Translations under genes and position numbers: made by a program
Part shown: positions 44,091 through 52,110 of the stretch, in pieces
Position numbering within the stretch: the stretch's first letter is position 1
How the letters are laid out: every line of letters starts with the position of its first letter
The notes under the pieces: model-generated
Told to the model about the DNA's origin: nothing
What the model saw: the letters and a program-made list of their open reading frames with translations, nothing else
The model's database searches: none
Source of the DNA: Paraburkholderia phosphatilytica
GTDB lineage: Bacteria > Pseudomonadota > Gammaproteobacteria > Burkholderiales > Burkholderiaceae
NCBI RefSeq assembly: GCF_003443895.1
Contig: NZ_QQOA01000013.1
Coordinates: forward strand, 1-64,000
Reading direction: 5' to 3'
DNA length: 64,000 nt

Positions 44091-45422
44091 ATGACCGACA
44101 CCACCGTCGTCGCCACGGCCACGCAGCACGCTTCCGTCACGACCACCGAACCCGTTCTGCGCGGCTATCCGCGCAGCGACGGCCGCAAGGGCATCCGCAA
44201 TGTCGTCGCGGTCGCGTATCTCGTCGAATGCGCGCATCACGTTGCGCGCGAAATCGTCGCGCAGTTCCGTGAGCCGCTCGACGCATTCGACGTTCCGCTC
44301 GCGGAGCGCGAACCGCCCGTGCATCTGATCGGTTTTCCGGGCTGCTACCCGAACGGTTACGCCGAGAAGATGATCGAGCAGCTGACCACGCATCCGAACG
44401 TCGGCGCGGTGCTGTTCGTCTCGCTCGGCTGCGAGAGCATGAACAAGCACTACCTCGCGGACATCGTGCGCGACAGCGGCCGGCCGGTCGAAGTCCTGAC
44501 GATTCAGGAGAAGGGTGGCACACGCAGCACGATCCAGTACGGCGTGGACTGGATCAAACAAGCGCGCGCGCAGCTCGCTGCGCAGACCACCGTGCCGATG
44601 GCGCTCGACGAACTCGTGATCGGCACGATCTGCGGAGGCTCGGACAGCACGAGCGGGATCACGGCGAACCCGGCGGTCGGGCGCGCGTTCGACCATCTGA
44701 TCGACGCCGGTTCCACCTGCATCTTCGAAGAAACCGGCGAGCTGGTGGGCTGCGAATTCCACATGAAGAGCCGCGCGGCGCGGCCCGAACTCGGCGACGC
44801 GATCGTCGCGTGCGTCGCGAAGGCGGCGCGCTATTACTCGATCCTCGGCCACGGCAGCTTCGCGGTGGGCAATGCCGATGGCGGGCTGACCACGCAGGAA
44901 GAGAAATCGCTCGGCGCGTACGCAAAGAGCGGCGCATCGCCGATCGTCGGTATCGTGAAGCCGGGCGACGTACCGCCGACGGGTGGCCTCTATCTGCTCG
45001 ACGTGGTGCCCGATGGCGAGCCGCGCTTCGGCTTTCCGAACATCAGTGACAACGCGGAGATCGGCGAGCTGATCGCGTGCGGCGCGCACGTCATTTTGTT
45101 CACGACGGGACGTGGTTCCGTGGTCGGCTCGGCGATTTCGCCGGTGATCAAGGTGTGTGCAAACCCGGTGACCTATCGTAATCTATCGGGCGACATGGAC
45201 GTCGACGCGGGCCGGATCCTCGAAGGCCGCGGCACGATCGACGAAGTGGGCCGCGAAGTGTTCGACCAGGTGGTCGCCGTTGCGCAAGGCGGGGCCTCGA
45301 AGTCGGAAATGCTCGGCCATCAGGAATTCATCCTGACCTACAAGAGTTTCGAACCGGTCGGGCCGGCGTGTCTGCCGGTCGCGATTGCGCCGCATCATGC
45401 CGCAGTGAGTCCGCGGCCGTGA
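44091..45422 (+). CDS. Altronate-dehydratase-family enzyme, large catalytic subunit (probable L-fuconate dehydratase)
   Basis: A 443-residue enzyme matching the UxaA C-terminal part: LRGYPRSDGRKGIRNVVAVA at the start, HLIGFPGCYPNGYAEKMIEQ, VSLGCESMNK, TICGGSDSTSGITANPAVGR, and GSVVGSAISPVIKVCANPVT. Conserved cysteines (FPGC, LGC, ICGGSD) are the iron-site candidates. Altronate-dehydratase-family proteins act on D-altronate, D-arabinonate, L-galactonate or L-fuconate. With AKR, cog3618 lactonase, SDR and FAH hydrolase genes following, L-fuconate (or D-arabinonate/L-galactonate) is the best fit; no enolase-type fuconate dehydratase is present. Confidence 0.86.
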   Translation: MTDTTVVATATQHASVTTTEPVLRGYPRSDGRKGIRNVVAVAYLVECAHHVAREIVAQFREPLDAFDVPLAEREPPVHLIGFPGCYPNGYAEKMIEQLTTHPNVGAVLFVSLGCESMNKHYLADIVRDSGRPVEVLTIQEKGGTRSTIQYGVDWIKQARAQLAAQTTVPMALDELVIGTICGGSDSTSGITANPAVGRAFDHLIDAGSTCIFEETGELVGCEFHMKSRAARPELGDAIVACVAKAARYYSILGHGSFAVGNADGGLTTQEEKSLGAYAKSGASPIVGIVKPGDVPPTGGLYLLDVVPDGEPRFGFPNISDNAEIGELIACGAHVILFTTGRGSVVGSAISPVIKVCANPVTYRNLSGDMDVDAGRILEGRGTIDEVGREVFDQVVAVAQGGASKSEMLGHQEFILTYKSFEPVGPACLPVAIAPHHAAVSPRP

Positions 45423-45447
45423 GCGCCGCGGACAGGAGCACTGCACG

Positions 45448-46512
45448 ATGAGCAACGGATCGCATCGCAACGTGGAATCGCGCCGGCAGGTCGGCCGGCG
45501 CGCCTTGCAGGTGACGGGCCTCGGGCTCGGCACCGCGCCGCTCGGCGGCCTGTACCGCGATCTCTCCGACGAGGAAGCCGAAGCCGCGATCGAAGCCGCC
45601 TGGCAGGCCGGCGTGCGCTTCTTCGATACCGCACCGCACTATGGCCATACGCGGGCCGAACATCGGCTCGGCCACATCCTGCGCCGCTATCCGCGCAGCG
45701 AATACGTGCTGTCCACCAAGACCGGACGCCGTTTCGTGCCGCGCACGCATCCGTACGACGGCAGCGAGGGCTGGGTCGATCCGCTGCCGTTCGAGGCGAT
45801 CTACGACTACACGCACGACGGCATCCTGCGCTCGTTCGAAGACAGCCAGATGCGCCTCGGTCTCGTCGATATCGACATCCTGCTGATTCACGACATCGGC
45901 CGCGTCACGCATGGCGAGCGCAATGCGCACTACTGGCAGCAGCTGACGTCCGGCGGCGGCTTCAAGGCGCTCGACGAACTGCGCAGCGCTGGCGCCGTGA
46001 AGGCGGTGGGCCTTGGCGTCAACGAGCGTGAGGCGGTGCTCGAGATGATGGCGGAGTTCGATATCGACTGCGCGCTGCTGGCGGGCCGCTACACGTTGCT
46101 CGAACAGGCGCCGCTCGGCGATCTGCTGCCCGCCTGCGAGCAACGAGGCGTCAGCATCCTGCTGGGCGGCGCGTTCAATTCGGGCATTCTCGCGCGCGGC
46201 CTCGAAGGCGATCTGAAGTTCAACTACGGCGATGCACCGCGCGAGGTGATCGACCGCGTTGCAAAACTGCAGGCGGTGTGCCGCGCGCACGCAGTGCCGC
46301 TCGCTGCGGCCGCGTTGCAGTTTCCGTATGCGCATCCGGCGGTGGCGACGGTGTTGACGGGCGCGCGCAGCGCGGAAGAACTGCGCGAGAACGTCGGCTC
46401 GTTCGAGCGACCGATTCCCGCCGCGTTCTGGCAGGCGTTGCGCGACGAAGGTCTGCTCGATCCGCGCGCGCCGGTGCCGGGTGCTTCGGCGAGCGGTGCC
46501 GCCCAAGCCTGA
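45448..46512 (+). CDS. AKR-family sugar 1-dehydrogenase, L-fucose / D-threo-aldose type
   Basis: A 354-residue NAD(P)-dependent oxidoreductase. Its start GLGLGTAPLGGLYRDLSDEE and FFDTAPHYGHTRAEHRLGHI (catalytic Asp-Tyr), LSTKTGRRF (Lys), and DILLIHDIGR (His) give a complete AKR tetrad. The APLGGLY and GHTRAEHRLG elements mark the L-fucose/pyridoxal 4-dehydrogenase branch. It would oxidise L-fucose at C1 to L-fucono-lactone, the first step of the encoded pathway. 25 bases separate it from the dehydratase gene; GGAG lies ahead of the ATG. Substrate is inferred from the operon. Confidence 0.85.
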   Translation: MSNGSHRNVESRRQVGRRALQVTGLGLGTAPLGGLYRDLSDEEAEAAIEAAWQAGVRFFDTAPHYGHTRAEHRLGHILRRYPRSEYVLSTKTGRRFVPRTHPYDGSEGWVDPLPFEAIYDYTHDGILRSFEDSQMRLGLVDIDILLIHDIGRVTHGERNAHYWQQLTSGGGFKALDELRSAGAVKAVGLGVNEREAVLEMMAEFDIDCALLAGRYTLLEQAPLGDLLPACEQRGVSILLGGAFNSGILARGLEGDLKFNYGDAPREVIDRVAKLQAVCRAHAVPLAAAALQFPYAHPAVATVLTGARSAEELRENVGSFERPIPAAFWQALRDEGLLDPRAPVPGASASGAAQA

Positions 46513-46524
46513 GGACTGGATGCG

Positions 46525-47355
46525 ATGCAGATCGATGCCCACCAGCACTACTGGAACCCCGCGCGCGGCGACTACGGCTGGCTCACGCCGGAGCTGACCG
46601 CGCTCTATCGCACGTTCGGTCCTGAAGACCTCGCGCCGCTGCGCGATGCGGCGGGCGTGTCGCGCACGGTGGTCGTACAGGCCGCGCCGACGGTCGAAGA
46701 AACGCGTTATCTGCTGGACCTCGCGCGGCGCGATGCGTCGATCGCGGGCGTGGTCGGCTGGGTGCCGATGCTCGACCCGTATGCGCCCGCGATGATCGAG
46801 GAGTTCGCGAAAGAGCCGGCGTTCAAGGGCATTCGTCCGATGCTGCAAGACTTGCCCGACGACGCGTGGATCGCGGCGCCTGAACTCGCGCCCGCTGTCG
46901 ATGTGCTGATCGCGCACGACCTCGCGTTCGACGCGCTGATTTTCACGCGCCACGCCGAGCACTTCGAGACGTTCGCGCGGCGCTTTCCGCGTCTGCGGAT
47001 CGTCGTCGATCATGGTGCGAAGCCGCCGATCCGCGATGGCATCGCGGCGATGCAGCCGTGGGCCGACGCGATCGCGCGGCTCGCGACGCTGCCGAACCTG
47101 CACTGCAAGATCTCGGGCCTTGCCACCGAAGCTGCGCCGGGATGGACCGACGATACGCTGCGTCCGTACGTCGATCATCTGCTGCAAACGTTCGGCGCAT
47201 CGCGGCTGATGTGGGGCAGCGACTGGCCCGTCCTGAATCTGAACGGCGACTACGCGCGCTGGCATGCGAGCGCGCATGCGCTGCTTGCCGCGTTGAACGA
47301 CGCGCAGCGCGACGCGGTATTCGGCGCGAACGCGGCCGCGTTCTACCGGCTGTGA
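46525..47355 (+). CDS. Amidohydrolase of the cog3618 group, probable L-fuconolactonase
   Basis: A 276-residue TIM-barrel hydrolase starting MQIDAHQHYWNPARGDYGWL, where HQHYW is the cog3618 first metal/active-site motif. Later RIVVDHGAKPP (strand 5-6 His), LHCKISGLATEA, and the terminal MWGSDWPVLNLNGDYARWHA with the catalytic Asp complete the family pattern. A cog3618 enzyme from Burkholderia multivorans is known as an L-fucono-1,5-lactonase; the present protein, in the same kind of operon, most likely opens L-fucono-lactone. 12 bases separate it from the AKR gene. Confidence 0.87.
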   Translation: MQIDAHQHYWNPARGDYGWLTPELTALYRTFGPEDLAPLRDAAGVSRTVVVQAAPTVEETRYLLDLARRDASIAGVVGWVPMLDPYAPAMIEEFAKEPAFKGIRPMLQDLPDDAWIAAPELAPAVDVLIAHDLAFDALIFTRHAEHFETFARRFPRLRIVVDHGAKPPIRDGIAAMQPWADAIARLATLPNLHCKISGLATEAAPGWTDDTLRPYVDHLLQTFGASRLMWGSDWPVLNLNGDYARWHASAHALLAALNDAQRDAVFGANAAAFYRL

Positions 47356-47396
47356 TCGCCATCCGTATCTCAACATTCCACCTGATGGAGCTGTAG

Positions 47397-48140
47397 ATGA
47401 CACAACGACTCGCCGGCAAGACGGCTTTGATCACGGCAGCCGGCCAGGGCATCGGCCTCGCGACGGCGGAGCTGTTCGCACGCGAAGGCGCGCGCGTGAT
47501 CGCCACCGACATCCGCATCGACAATCTCGCCGGCAAGCCGGTGGACGCGCGCACGCTCGACGTGCGTGACGACGCGGCGATCAAGGCGCTTGCCGCCGAG
47601 CTCGGTCCGATCGACGTGCTGTTCAACTGCGCGGGCTTCGTGCATGCCGGCTCGATCCTCGAATCGAGCGACGAAGACTGGGACTTCGCGTTCGATCTGA
47701 ACGCGAAAGCGATGTACCGGACCATCCGCGCGTTCCTGCCCGGCATGCTCGAAAAAGGCGCTGGCTCGATCATCAACATGTCGTCGGCGGCGTCGAGTGT
47801 GAAGGGCGTTCCCAACCGTTTCGTGTACAGTTCGTCCAAGGCTGCCGTGATTGGTCTGACCAAGTCGGTCGCCGCGGACTTCGTGACCCGCGGCATCCGT
47901 TGCAACGCAATCTGCCCGGGCACGGTGTCGTCGCCGTCGCTCGAACAGCGGATCGCCGAGCAGGCTCAGGCGCAAGGCGCGAGCGTCGACGCGGTGCAGG
48001 CCGCGTTCGTCGCGCGTCAGCCGATGGGACGGATCGGCAAGCCGGAAGAGATCGCGGCGCTCGCGCTGTATCTCGCGTCCGACGAGTCGGCGTTCACGAC
48101 CGGCCACGCGCATGTGATCGACGGCGGCTGGTCGAACTGA
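47397..48140 (+). CDS. SDR dehydrogenase, probable 2-keto-3-deoxy-L-fuconate dehydrogenase
   Basis: A 247-residue SDR with the cofactor motif TAAGQGIGLATAEL, the N-C-A-G strand FNCAGFVHAG, catalytic Ser in NMSSAASSVKG, Y-x-x-x-K in FVYSSSKAAVIG and ICPGTVSSPSLEQRI. This last P-G-T-V-x-x-P-S-L-x-x-R element is typical of the 2-keto-3-deoxy-fuconate/rhamnonate dehydrogenase branch. It would oxidise the C4 hydroxyl of 2-keto-3-deoxy-L-fuconate using NAD, giving the 2,4-diketo acid for the next enzyme. The assignment rests on branch motif and operon order. Confidence 0.86.
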   Translation: MTQRLAGKTALITAAGQGIGLATAELFAREGARVIATDIRIDNLAGKPVDARTLDVRDDAAIKALAAELGPIDVLFNCAGFVHAGSILESSDEDWDFAFDLNAKAMYRTIRAFLPGMLEKGAGSIINMSSAASSVKGVPNRFVYSSSKAAVIGLTKSVAADFVTRGIRCNAICPGTVSSPSLEQRIAEQAQAQGASVDAVQAAFVARQPMGRIGKPEEIAALALYLASDESAFTTGHAHVIDGGWSN

Positions 48141-48236
48141 TCGCGCGTCACGGGCTGATGAGCGTCGCATGCGCTGCGTTGCCGGCCCGGTCGCACTGAA
48201 ACCGTTTTTTCACTGGACTTACTGGGAAGTGCCACG

Positions 48237-49085
48237 ATGAAACTGCTTCGCTATGGACCGAAAGGTCAGGAAAAGCCCGGCCTGCTCGACGCGCAGGGCA
48301 AGATTCGCGATCTGTCGGGCGTGGTGCCCGACATCACGGGCGCTGTGCTGTCCGACGCGAGTCTCGCGAAACTGCGCTCGCTCGACGCATCGTCGTTGCC
48401 GCTCGTCGACGGCAATCCGCGTATCGGCCCGTGTGTGGGCCAGGTCGGCAAGTTCGTGTGCATCGGTCTGAACTACGCGGACCACGCCGCCGAATCGAAC
48501 CTGCCGGTGCCGCCGGAACCCGTCGTGTTCAACAAGTGGACGAGCGCGATCGTCGGCCCGAACGACGACGTGGAAATTCCGCGCAATTCGAAGAAGACCG
48601 ACTGGGAAGTCGAACTGGGCGTGGTGATCGGCAAGCCGGCGAAGTACATCGACGAAGCGAACGCGCTGGATTACGTGGCCGGCTACTGCGTGGTGAACGA
48701 CGTGTCGGAGCGCGAGTGGCAGATCGAGCGCGCCGGCCAGTGGGACAAGGGCAAGGGCTTCGACACGTTCGGCCCGATCGGCCCGTGGCTCGTGACGCGC
48801 GATGAAGTGGCGAATCCGCAGGCGCTCGACCTGTGGCTTGAAGTGGACGGCCACCGCTATCAGAACGGCAGCACGAAGACGATGATCTTCGGCGTCGCGA
48901 AGCTCGTGTCGTACCTGTCGCAGTGCATGAGCCTGCAACCGGGCGACATCATCTCGACGGGCACGCCGCCGGGCGTCGGCATGGGCGTGAAGCCGAACGC
49001 GGTGTATCTGAAGGCAGGACAGACGATGCGTCTCGGCATTCAGGGCCTGGGCGAACAGCAGCAGAAGACGTACGCCGCGGAGTGA
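48237..49085 (+). CDS. FAH-family hydrolase, probable 2,4-diketo-3-deoxy-L-fuconate hydrolase
   Basis: A 282-residue protein of the fumarylacetoacetate hydrolase superfamily. MKLLRYGPKGQEKPGLLDAQ begins the FAH N-domain; KFVCIGLNYADHAAESNLPV opens the catalytic domain; metal ligands are in DWEVELGVVIGKPA (E-x-E) with D at VVNDVSEREWQ. ISTGTPPGVGMGVKP is the C-terminal signature. It would cleave the 2,4-diketo acid, giving pyruvate and lactate in the L-fucose version of the pathway. It is the last gene of the operon and is followed by two intrinsic terminators. Confidence 0.87.
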   Translation: MKLLRYGPKGQEKPGLLDAQGKIRDLSGVVPDITGAVLSDASLAKLRSLDASSLPLVDGNPRIGPCVGQVGKFVCIGLNYADHAAESNLPVPPEPVVFNKWTSAIVGPNDDVEIPRNSKKTDWEVELGVVIGKPAKYIDEANALDYVAGYCVVNDVSEREWQIERAGQWDKGKGFDTFGPIGPWLVTRDEVANPQALDLWLEVDGHRYQNGSTKTMIFGVAKLVSYLSQCMSLQPGDIISTGTPPGVGMGVKPNAVYLKAGQTMRLGIQGLGEQQQKTYAAE

Positions 49086-49094
49086 TGCGGCGCG

Positions 49095-49121
49095 CCGGCG
49101 TGTGAGTTTCACGCCGGTTTT
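49095..49121 (+). terminator. Intrinsic terminator of the fucose-type operon
   Basis: CCGGCGTG (49095-49102) pairs with CACGCCGG (49110-49117) around a 7-base loop, followed by TTTTA. It begins ten bases after the FAH gene's stop. Confidence 0.82.
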
Positions 49122-49135
49122 ATCGATAGCGAAAG

Positions 49136-49167
49136 AAGGCCCGACGCCGCGCGCATCGGGCCTTTTT
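49136..49167. terminator. Second, bidirectional terminator between convergent genes
   Basis: AAGGCCCGA (49136-49144) pairs with TCGGGCCTT (49156-49164) and is followed by further Ts. On the other strand the hairpin is preceded by the thioesterase gene's stop at 49198, so it can serve both directions. Confidence 0.75.
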
Positions 49168-49197
49168 ACTTTCCGGCGCTCGGGGTCGGACGGGATT

Positions 49198-49632
49198 TCA
49201 CGCGGCGGCTAGCGCTTCCGCGGATTCGCCGATCCGGTTGATCGTGCCCTGCGCGATCGCGACGAGCTTTTCCTTCGCGCCGTCCATCACGTAGACGTTG
49301 CACTGACAGGTGGCTTGCCGCTGCCCCGCATGGACGACCTGGGCGCGCGCCATCAGCGTGCCGGATACAGCCGGGCACAGATAGTTGATCTTGTACTCCC
49401 CCGTGACGACTTTCGGGCCGAGCGCGAGCGCGCCCGCGAAGGTCAGCGCGTTGTCTGCGAGATAGCTGATCACGCCGCCGTGCACGAAACCGTGCTGCTG
49501 CCGTAGTTCGTCCCGGATCGGCAGACTGAGCGTCAGCTCCCGTTCGCCAACGTGCATCAGTTCGGTTCCGAGCAGCATGCTGAACGGTTGGGCATGCAGC
49601 GCGCCGCGCGCGCGGTCCAGTAAATCGGTCAT
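49198..49632 (-). CDS. Hotdog-fold (PaaI-type) thioesterase
   Basis: A 144-residue cytoplasmic protein of the 4HBT/PaaI group. The sequence QQHGFVHGGVISYLADNALT is the H-G-x-x-x-x-L-A-D-x-A helix with the catalytic Asp; GEYKINYLCPAVSGTLMARA is the following strand pair. Such enzymes hydrolyse acyl-CoA thioesters, often of aromatic acids. The start MTDLLDRARG has GGAAG nearby. Convergent with the fucose operon; no linked pathway genes. Confidence 0.85.
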   Translation of the reverse strand: MTDLLDRARGALHAQPFSMLLGTELMHVGERELTLSLPIRDELRQQHGFVHGGVISYLADNALTFAGALALGPKVVTGEYKINYLCPAVSGTLMARAQVVHAGQRQATCQCNVYVMDGAKEKLVAIAQGTINRIGESAEALAAA

Positions 49633-49898
49633 CGTCGGCTTCCTTCGGGCGTGGCCCGTATGGCGTCACCCAACACTCTAGGAAGCTTTTGCGGCGCGTC
49701 AAGGAAATGCGCGATATGCCGCGGCGATTGGGCGGCTTTGCGCCTTTGTCACAGAAGGGCGGCGGCTTTTTTCACCTGCGCGTGCTCGAACGCAGGCGCG
49801 AATGCATCGATATCGTCATCGGTCATGCCGATTGCGGTGGAACGGGCAATGCGGTGCGTTGGCCACGCGGTTGAACGTCTGCCTCAAAATTTCGCGCT

Positions 49899-50243
49899 TT
49901 AGAGTGCGCCCGATTCAGTTGTCACGCGCTTGGCGCGTACACGCTTGGGCAAAGCCTCGTCCATCAACGCGAGGCCGATGTCGTCTTCCGCTGTGTCGAG
50001 CAGCGTCCTGATCTTGTCCAGTTCACCAAAAACCATGAGCGCGCGCGCAATGGTTTCGATCGCGATGCGTGGGTCGCCCTGTTCCATGCGGCGCACCGTG
50101 GCAACCGATGACTGGATGCGTTCGGCCAACGAAGCCTGCGTAAATCTGCGTCTGCGCCGGGCGCGCGACAGATCGGCACCAAGCTTGAGTAGTGCGCGTT
50201 CGAGCGGTGAGGGAAATTTTCCCGAGTTCGGTCTAGCAATCAT
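49899..50243 (-). CDS. Orphan HipB-like XRE regulator
   Basis: A 114-residue protein with an N-terminal region GKFPSPLERALLKLGADLSR and an XRE helix-turn-helix RRRRRFTQASLAERIQSSVA-TVRRMEQGDPR at ~33-65, then the C-terminal ALMDEALPKRVRAKR. Proteins of this pattern are usually the antitoxin/regulator HipB encoded just upstream of a HipA kinase. Here the 266 bases downstream, before the thioesterase gene, contain no HipA. It may therefore be a remnant or a standalone regulator. It is divergent from the chemoreceptor gene. Confidence 0.78.
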   Translation of the reverse strand: MIARPNSGKFPSPLERALLKLGADLSRARRRRRFTQASLAERIQSSVATVRRMEQGDPRIAIETIARALMVFGELDKIRTLLDTAEDDIGLALMDEALPKRVRAKRVTTESGAL

Positions 50244-50396
50244 ATATATGCTTTTAACACGAATAATAGATCATTTGTGAGCGATTATTCTTTGCCGTCT
50301 ATCGGGCGCCGCTTCTCAGTTCAAGTGTTCCCACCCCCTGCCGTAAACCCTGACTGGGAGTTTCTAACGTCAATTAATGCAACGCAGGTGTTCAGG

Positions 50397-52019
50397 ATGT
50401 TCAGCAAGATCAAGGTCGCGTCTGGCCTGTTGTGTGTGCTTATCGCTTTCTGTGTTTTTCAACTGGTGACGGAGGGGCTGGGCTTCTGGTCGCTGACCGC
50501 CACGCATGACGACGTCGGCAGTCTCGCGAACGTCGCGCTCCGGCAGGCCAACGCGGTCAACGAGACCACGCAGCACCTGATGGACGCCCGCATCAACCTG
50601 TCACGCGCCGGCACCCGCATGGTGCGCGGCGGTACCGAACCCACCGACATCGTCCAACATGCGCGCGAGCAGATCGCCGCCGCCCAGCGTTCGTTCGAGC
50701 GGTTCTCGGACGCGCCGAAGATGAACGAAGAGAACACGGCGCGCGCGCAGGCGCTGACCGATCGTTACCAGAAGCTGTCCGGCGCGCTCACCGAACTGGC
50801 GGGCGACCTCGACAGCAACAACATCCAGGCGTTTCTCGACCAGCCGACGCAGTCGTTCCAGGACGCCTTTCTGAAAGAGCAGCACGCGTTCACGCAGTTC
50901 GCCGATGCGGCGAGCAGCACGTCGCTCGACTCGATCGACAGCCGCCTGTCGTTGTTCCGCAGCGTCGGCATCGCGATCCTCGTGCTGCTGTTCGGCGGCA
51001 CGGTCATGGTGTACGTCACGCTGCGCCAGGGCGTCATGCTGCCGCTCGAAGAAGCGGGCCGCCATTTCGAGCGCATTGCGCAAGGCCGTCTGGACGAGCC
51101 GGTGCTCGGGCGCGGCACGAACGAAATCGGCCGTCTGTTTGCGGGCCTCGCGAAGATGCAGGCGAGCGTTGCTACCACCGTGAAGACGGTGCGCGAGACC
51201 GCCGATTCGATCCACCTCGGCGCAAACGAAATCGCGACCGGCAATGCCGATCTGTCGGCACGCACCGAAAGCCAGGCCGCTTCGCTCGAAGAAACCGCGT
51301 CGAGCATGGAAGAGCTGACCGCGACCGTGCGCCAGAACGCCGAGCATGCGCGCGAAGCCAACGCACTCGCGGAATCGGCGCTCGGCGCCACGTCGCGCGG
51401 CGCCGATGTCGTGAACGAGGTCGTCGACAAGATGCGCGGCATTGCGAGCAGCTCGGACCGCATCGCGGAGATCATTACCGTCATCGACGGCATCGCGTTC
51501 CAGACCAACATTCTCGCGCTGAACGCGGCCGTCGAAGCGGCACGCGCCGGCGAACAGGGTCGCGGCTTCGCGGTGGTCGCGGGCGAGGTGCGCGGACTCG
51601 CGCAGCGCAGCGCGCAGTCGGCGAAGGAAATCAAGACGCTGATCAGCGAATCGGTGGCGGAAATTCAGGGCGGTTCGACGCTCGTCGAGCGCGCGGGCGA
51701 TGCGATGCGCGACGTGTCGGCATCGATCGCGCGCGTCACGCAGATGATGGCGGAAATCTCCGCGTCGTCGCAGGAGCAGGGCGCGGGCATCGAGCAGGTC
51801 AACCAGGCGGTCGTGCAGATGGACCAGATGACGCAGCAGAATGCCGCGCTCGTCGAAGAGGCTGCTGCTGCGGCGGCGTCGCTGCATCAGCAGACGCAGC
51901 AACTGAGCGACGCGGTGTCGGTGTTCGAGATCTCGGAGCGCGTGATGACGGTGCCTTCGCTGGATACGGGCAATGTCGAGCCGCGCGGCTTCGGCATGGC
52001 AGCACGGCGTACGGTCTGA
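50397..52019 (+). CDS. Methyl-accepting chemotaxis protein
   Basis: A 540-residue receptor. TM1 at ~8-30 (GLLCVLIAFCVFQLV), a four-helix-bundle periplasmic domain ~31-190 with HTVN-like ANALR content typical of Tar-type sensors, TM2 ~192-212 (ILVLLFGGTVMVYVTL), HAMP ~213-265, and the signalling tip ALNAAVEAARAGEQGRGFAV with adjoining EVRGLAQRSAQSAKEIK. No C-terminal CheR-tethering pentapeptide (NWETF-like) is present. It would relay periplasmic ligand binding to CheA. ATG 50397 has CAGG upstream; the longer frame is not MCP-like. A strong terminator follows. Confidence 0.93.
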   Translation: MFSKIKVASGLLCVLIAFCVFQLVTEGLGFWSLTATHDDVGSLANVALRQANAVNETTQHLMDARINLSRAGTRMVRGGTEPTDIVQHAREQIAAAQRSFERFSDAPKMNEENTARAQALTDRYQKLSGALTELAGDLDSNNIQAFLDQPTQSFQDAFLKEQHAFTQFADAASSTSLDSIDSRLSLFRSVGIAILVLLFGGTVMVYVTLRQGVMLPLEEAGRHFERIAQGRLDEPVLGRGTNEIGRLFAGLAKMQASVATTVKTVRETADSIHLGANEIATGNADLSARTESQAASLEETASSMEELTATVRQNAEHAREANALAESALGATSRGADVVNEVVDKMRGIASSSDRIAEIITVIDGIAFQTNILALNAAVEAARAGEQGRGFAVVAGEVRGLAQRSAQSAKEIKTLISESVAEIQGGSTLVERAGDAMRDVSASIARVTQMMAEISASSQEQGAGIEQVNQAVVQMDQMTQQNAALVEEAAAAAASLHQQTQQLSDAVSVFEISERVMTVPSLDTGNVEPRGFGMAARRTV

Positions 52020-52045
52020 GCGAAGCGCTTCGCCGCAGGAAAAGC

Positions 52046-52081
52046 AAAGCCCGCGAGACGAAGGTCTCGCGGGCTTTTTTA
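52046..52081 (+). terminator. Strong intrinsic terminator of the chemoreceptor gene
   Basis: AAAGCCCGCGAGAC (52046-52059) and GTCTCGCGGGCTTT (52064-52077) form a perfect 14-bp stem with a GAAG tetraloop, then TTTTA. It lies between convergent genes and can also serve the epimerase gene ending at 52111. Confidence 0.93.
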
Positions 52082-52110
52082 TCACTAGCGGCAGTTGAAC
52101 AACGCCCGTA

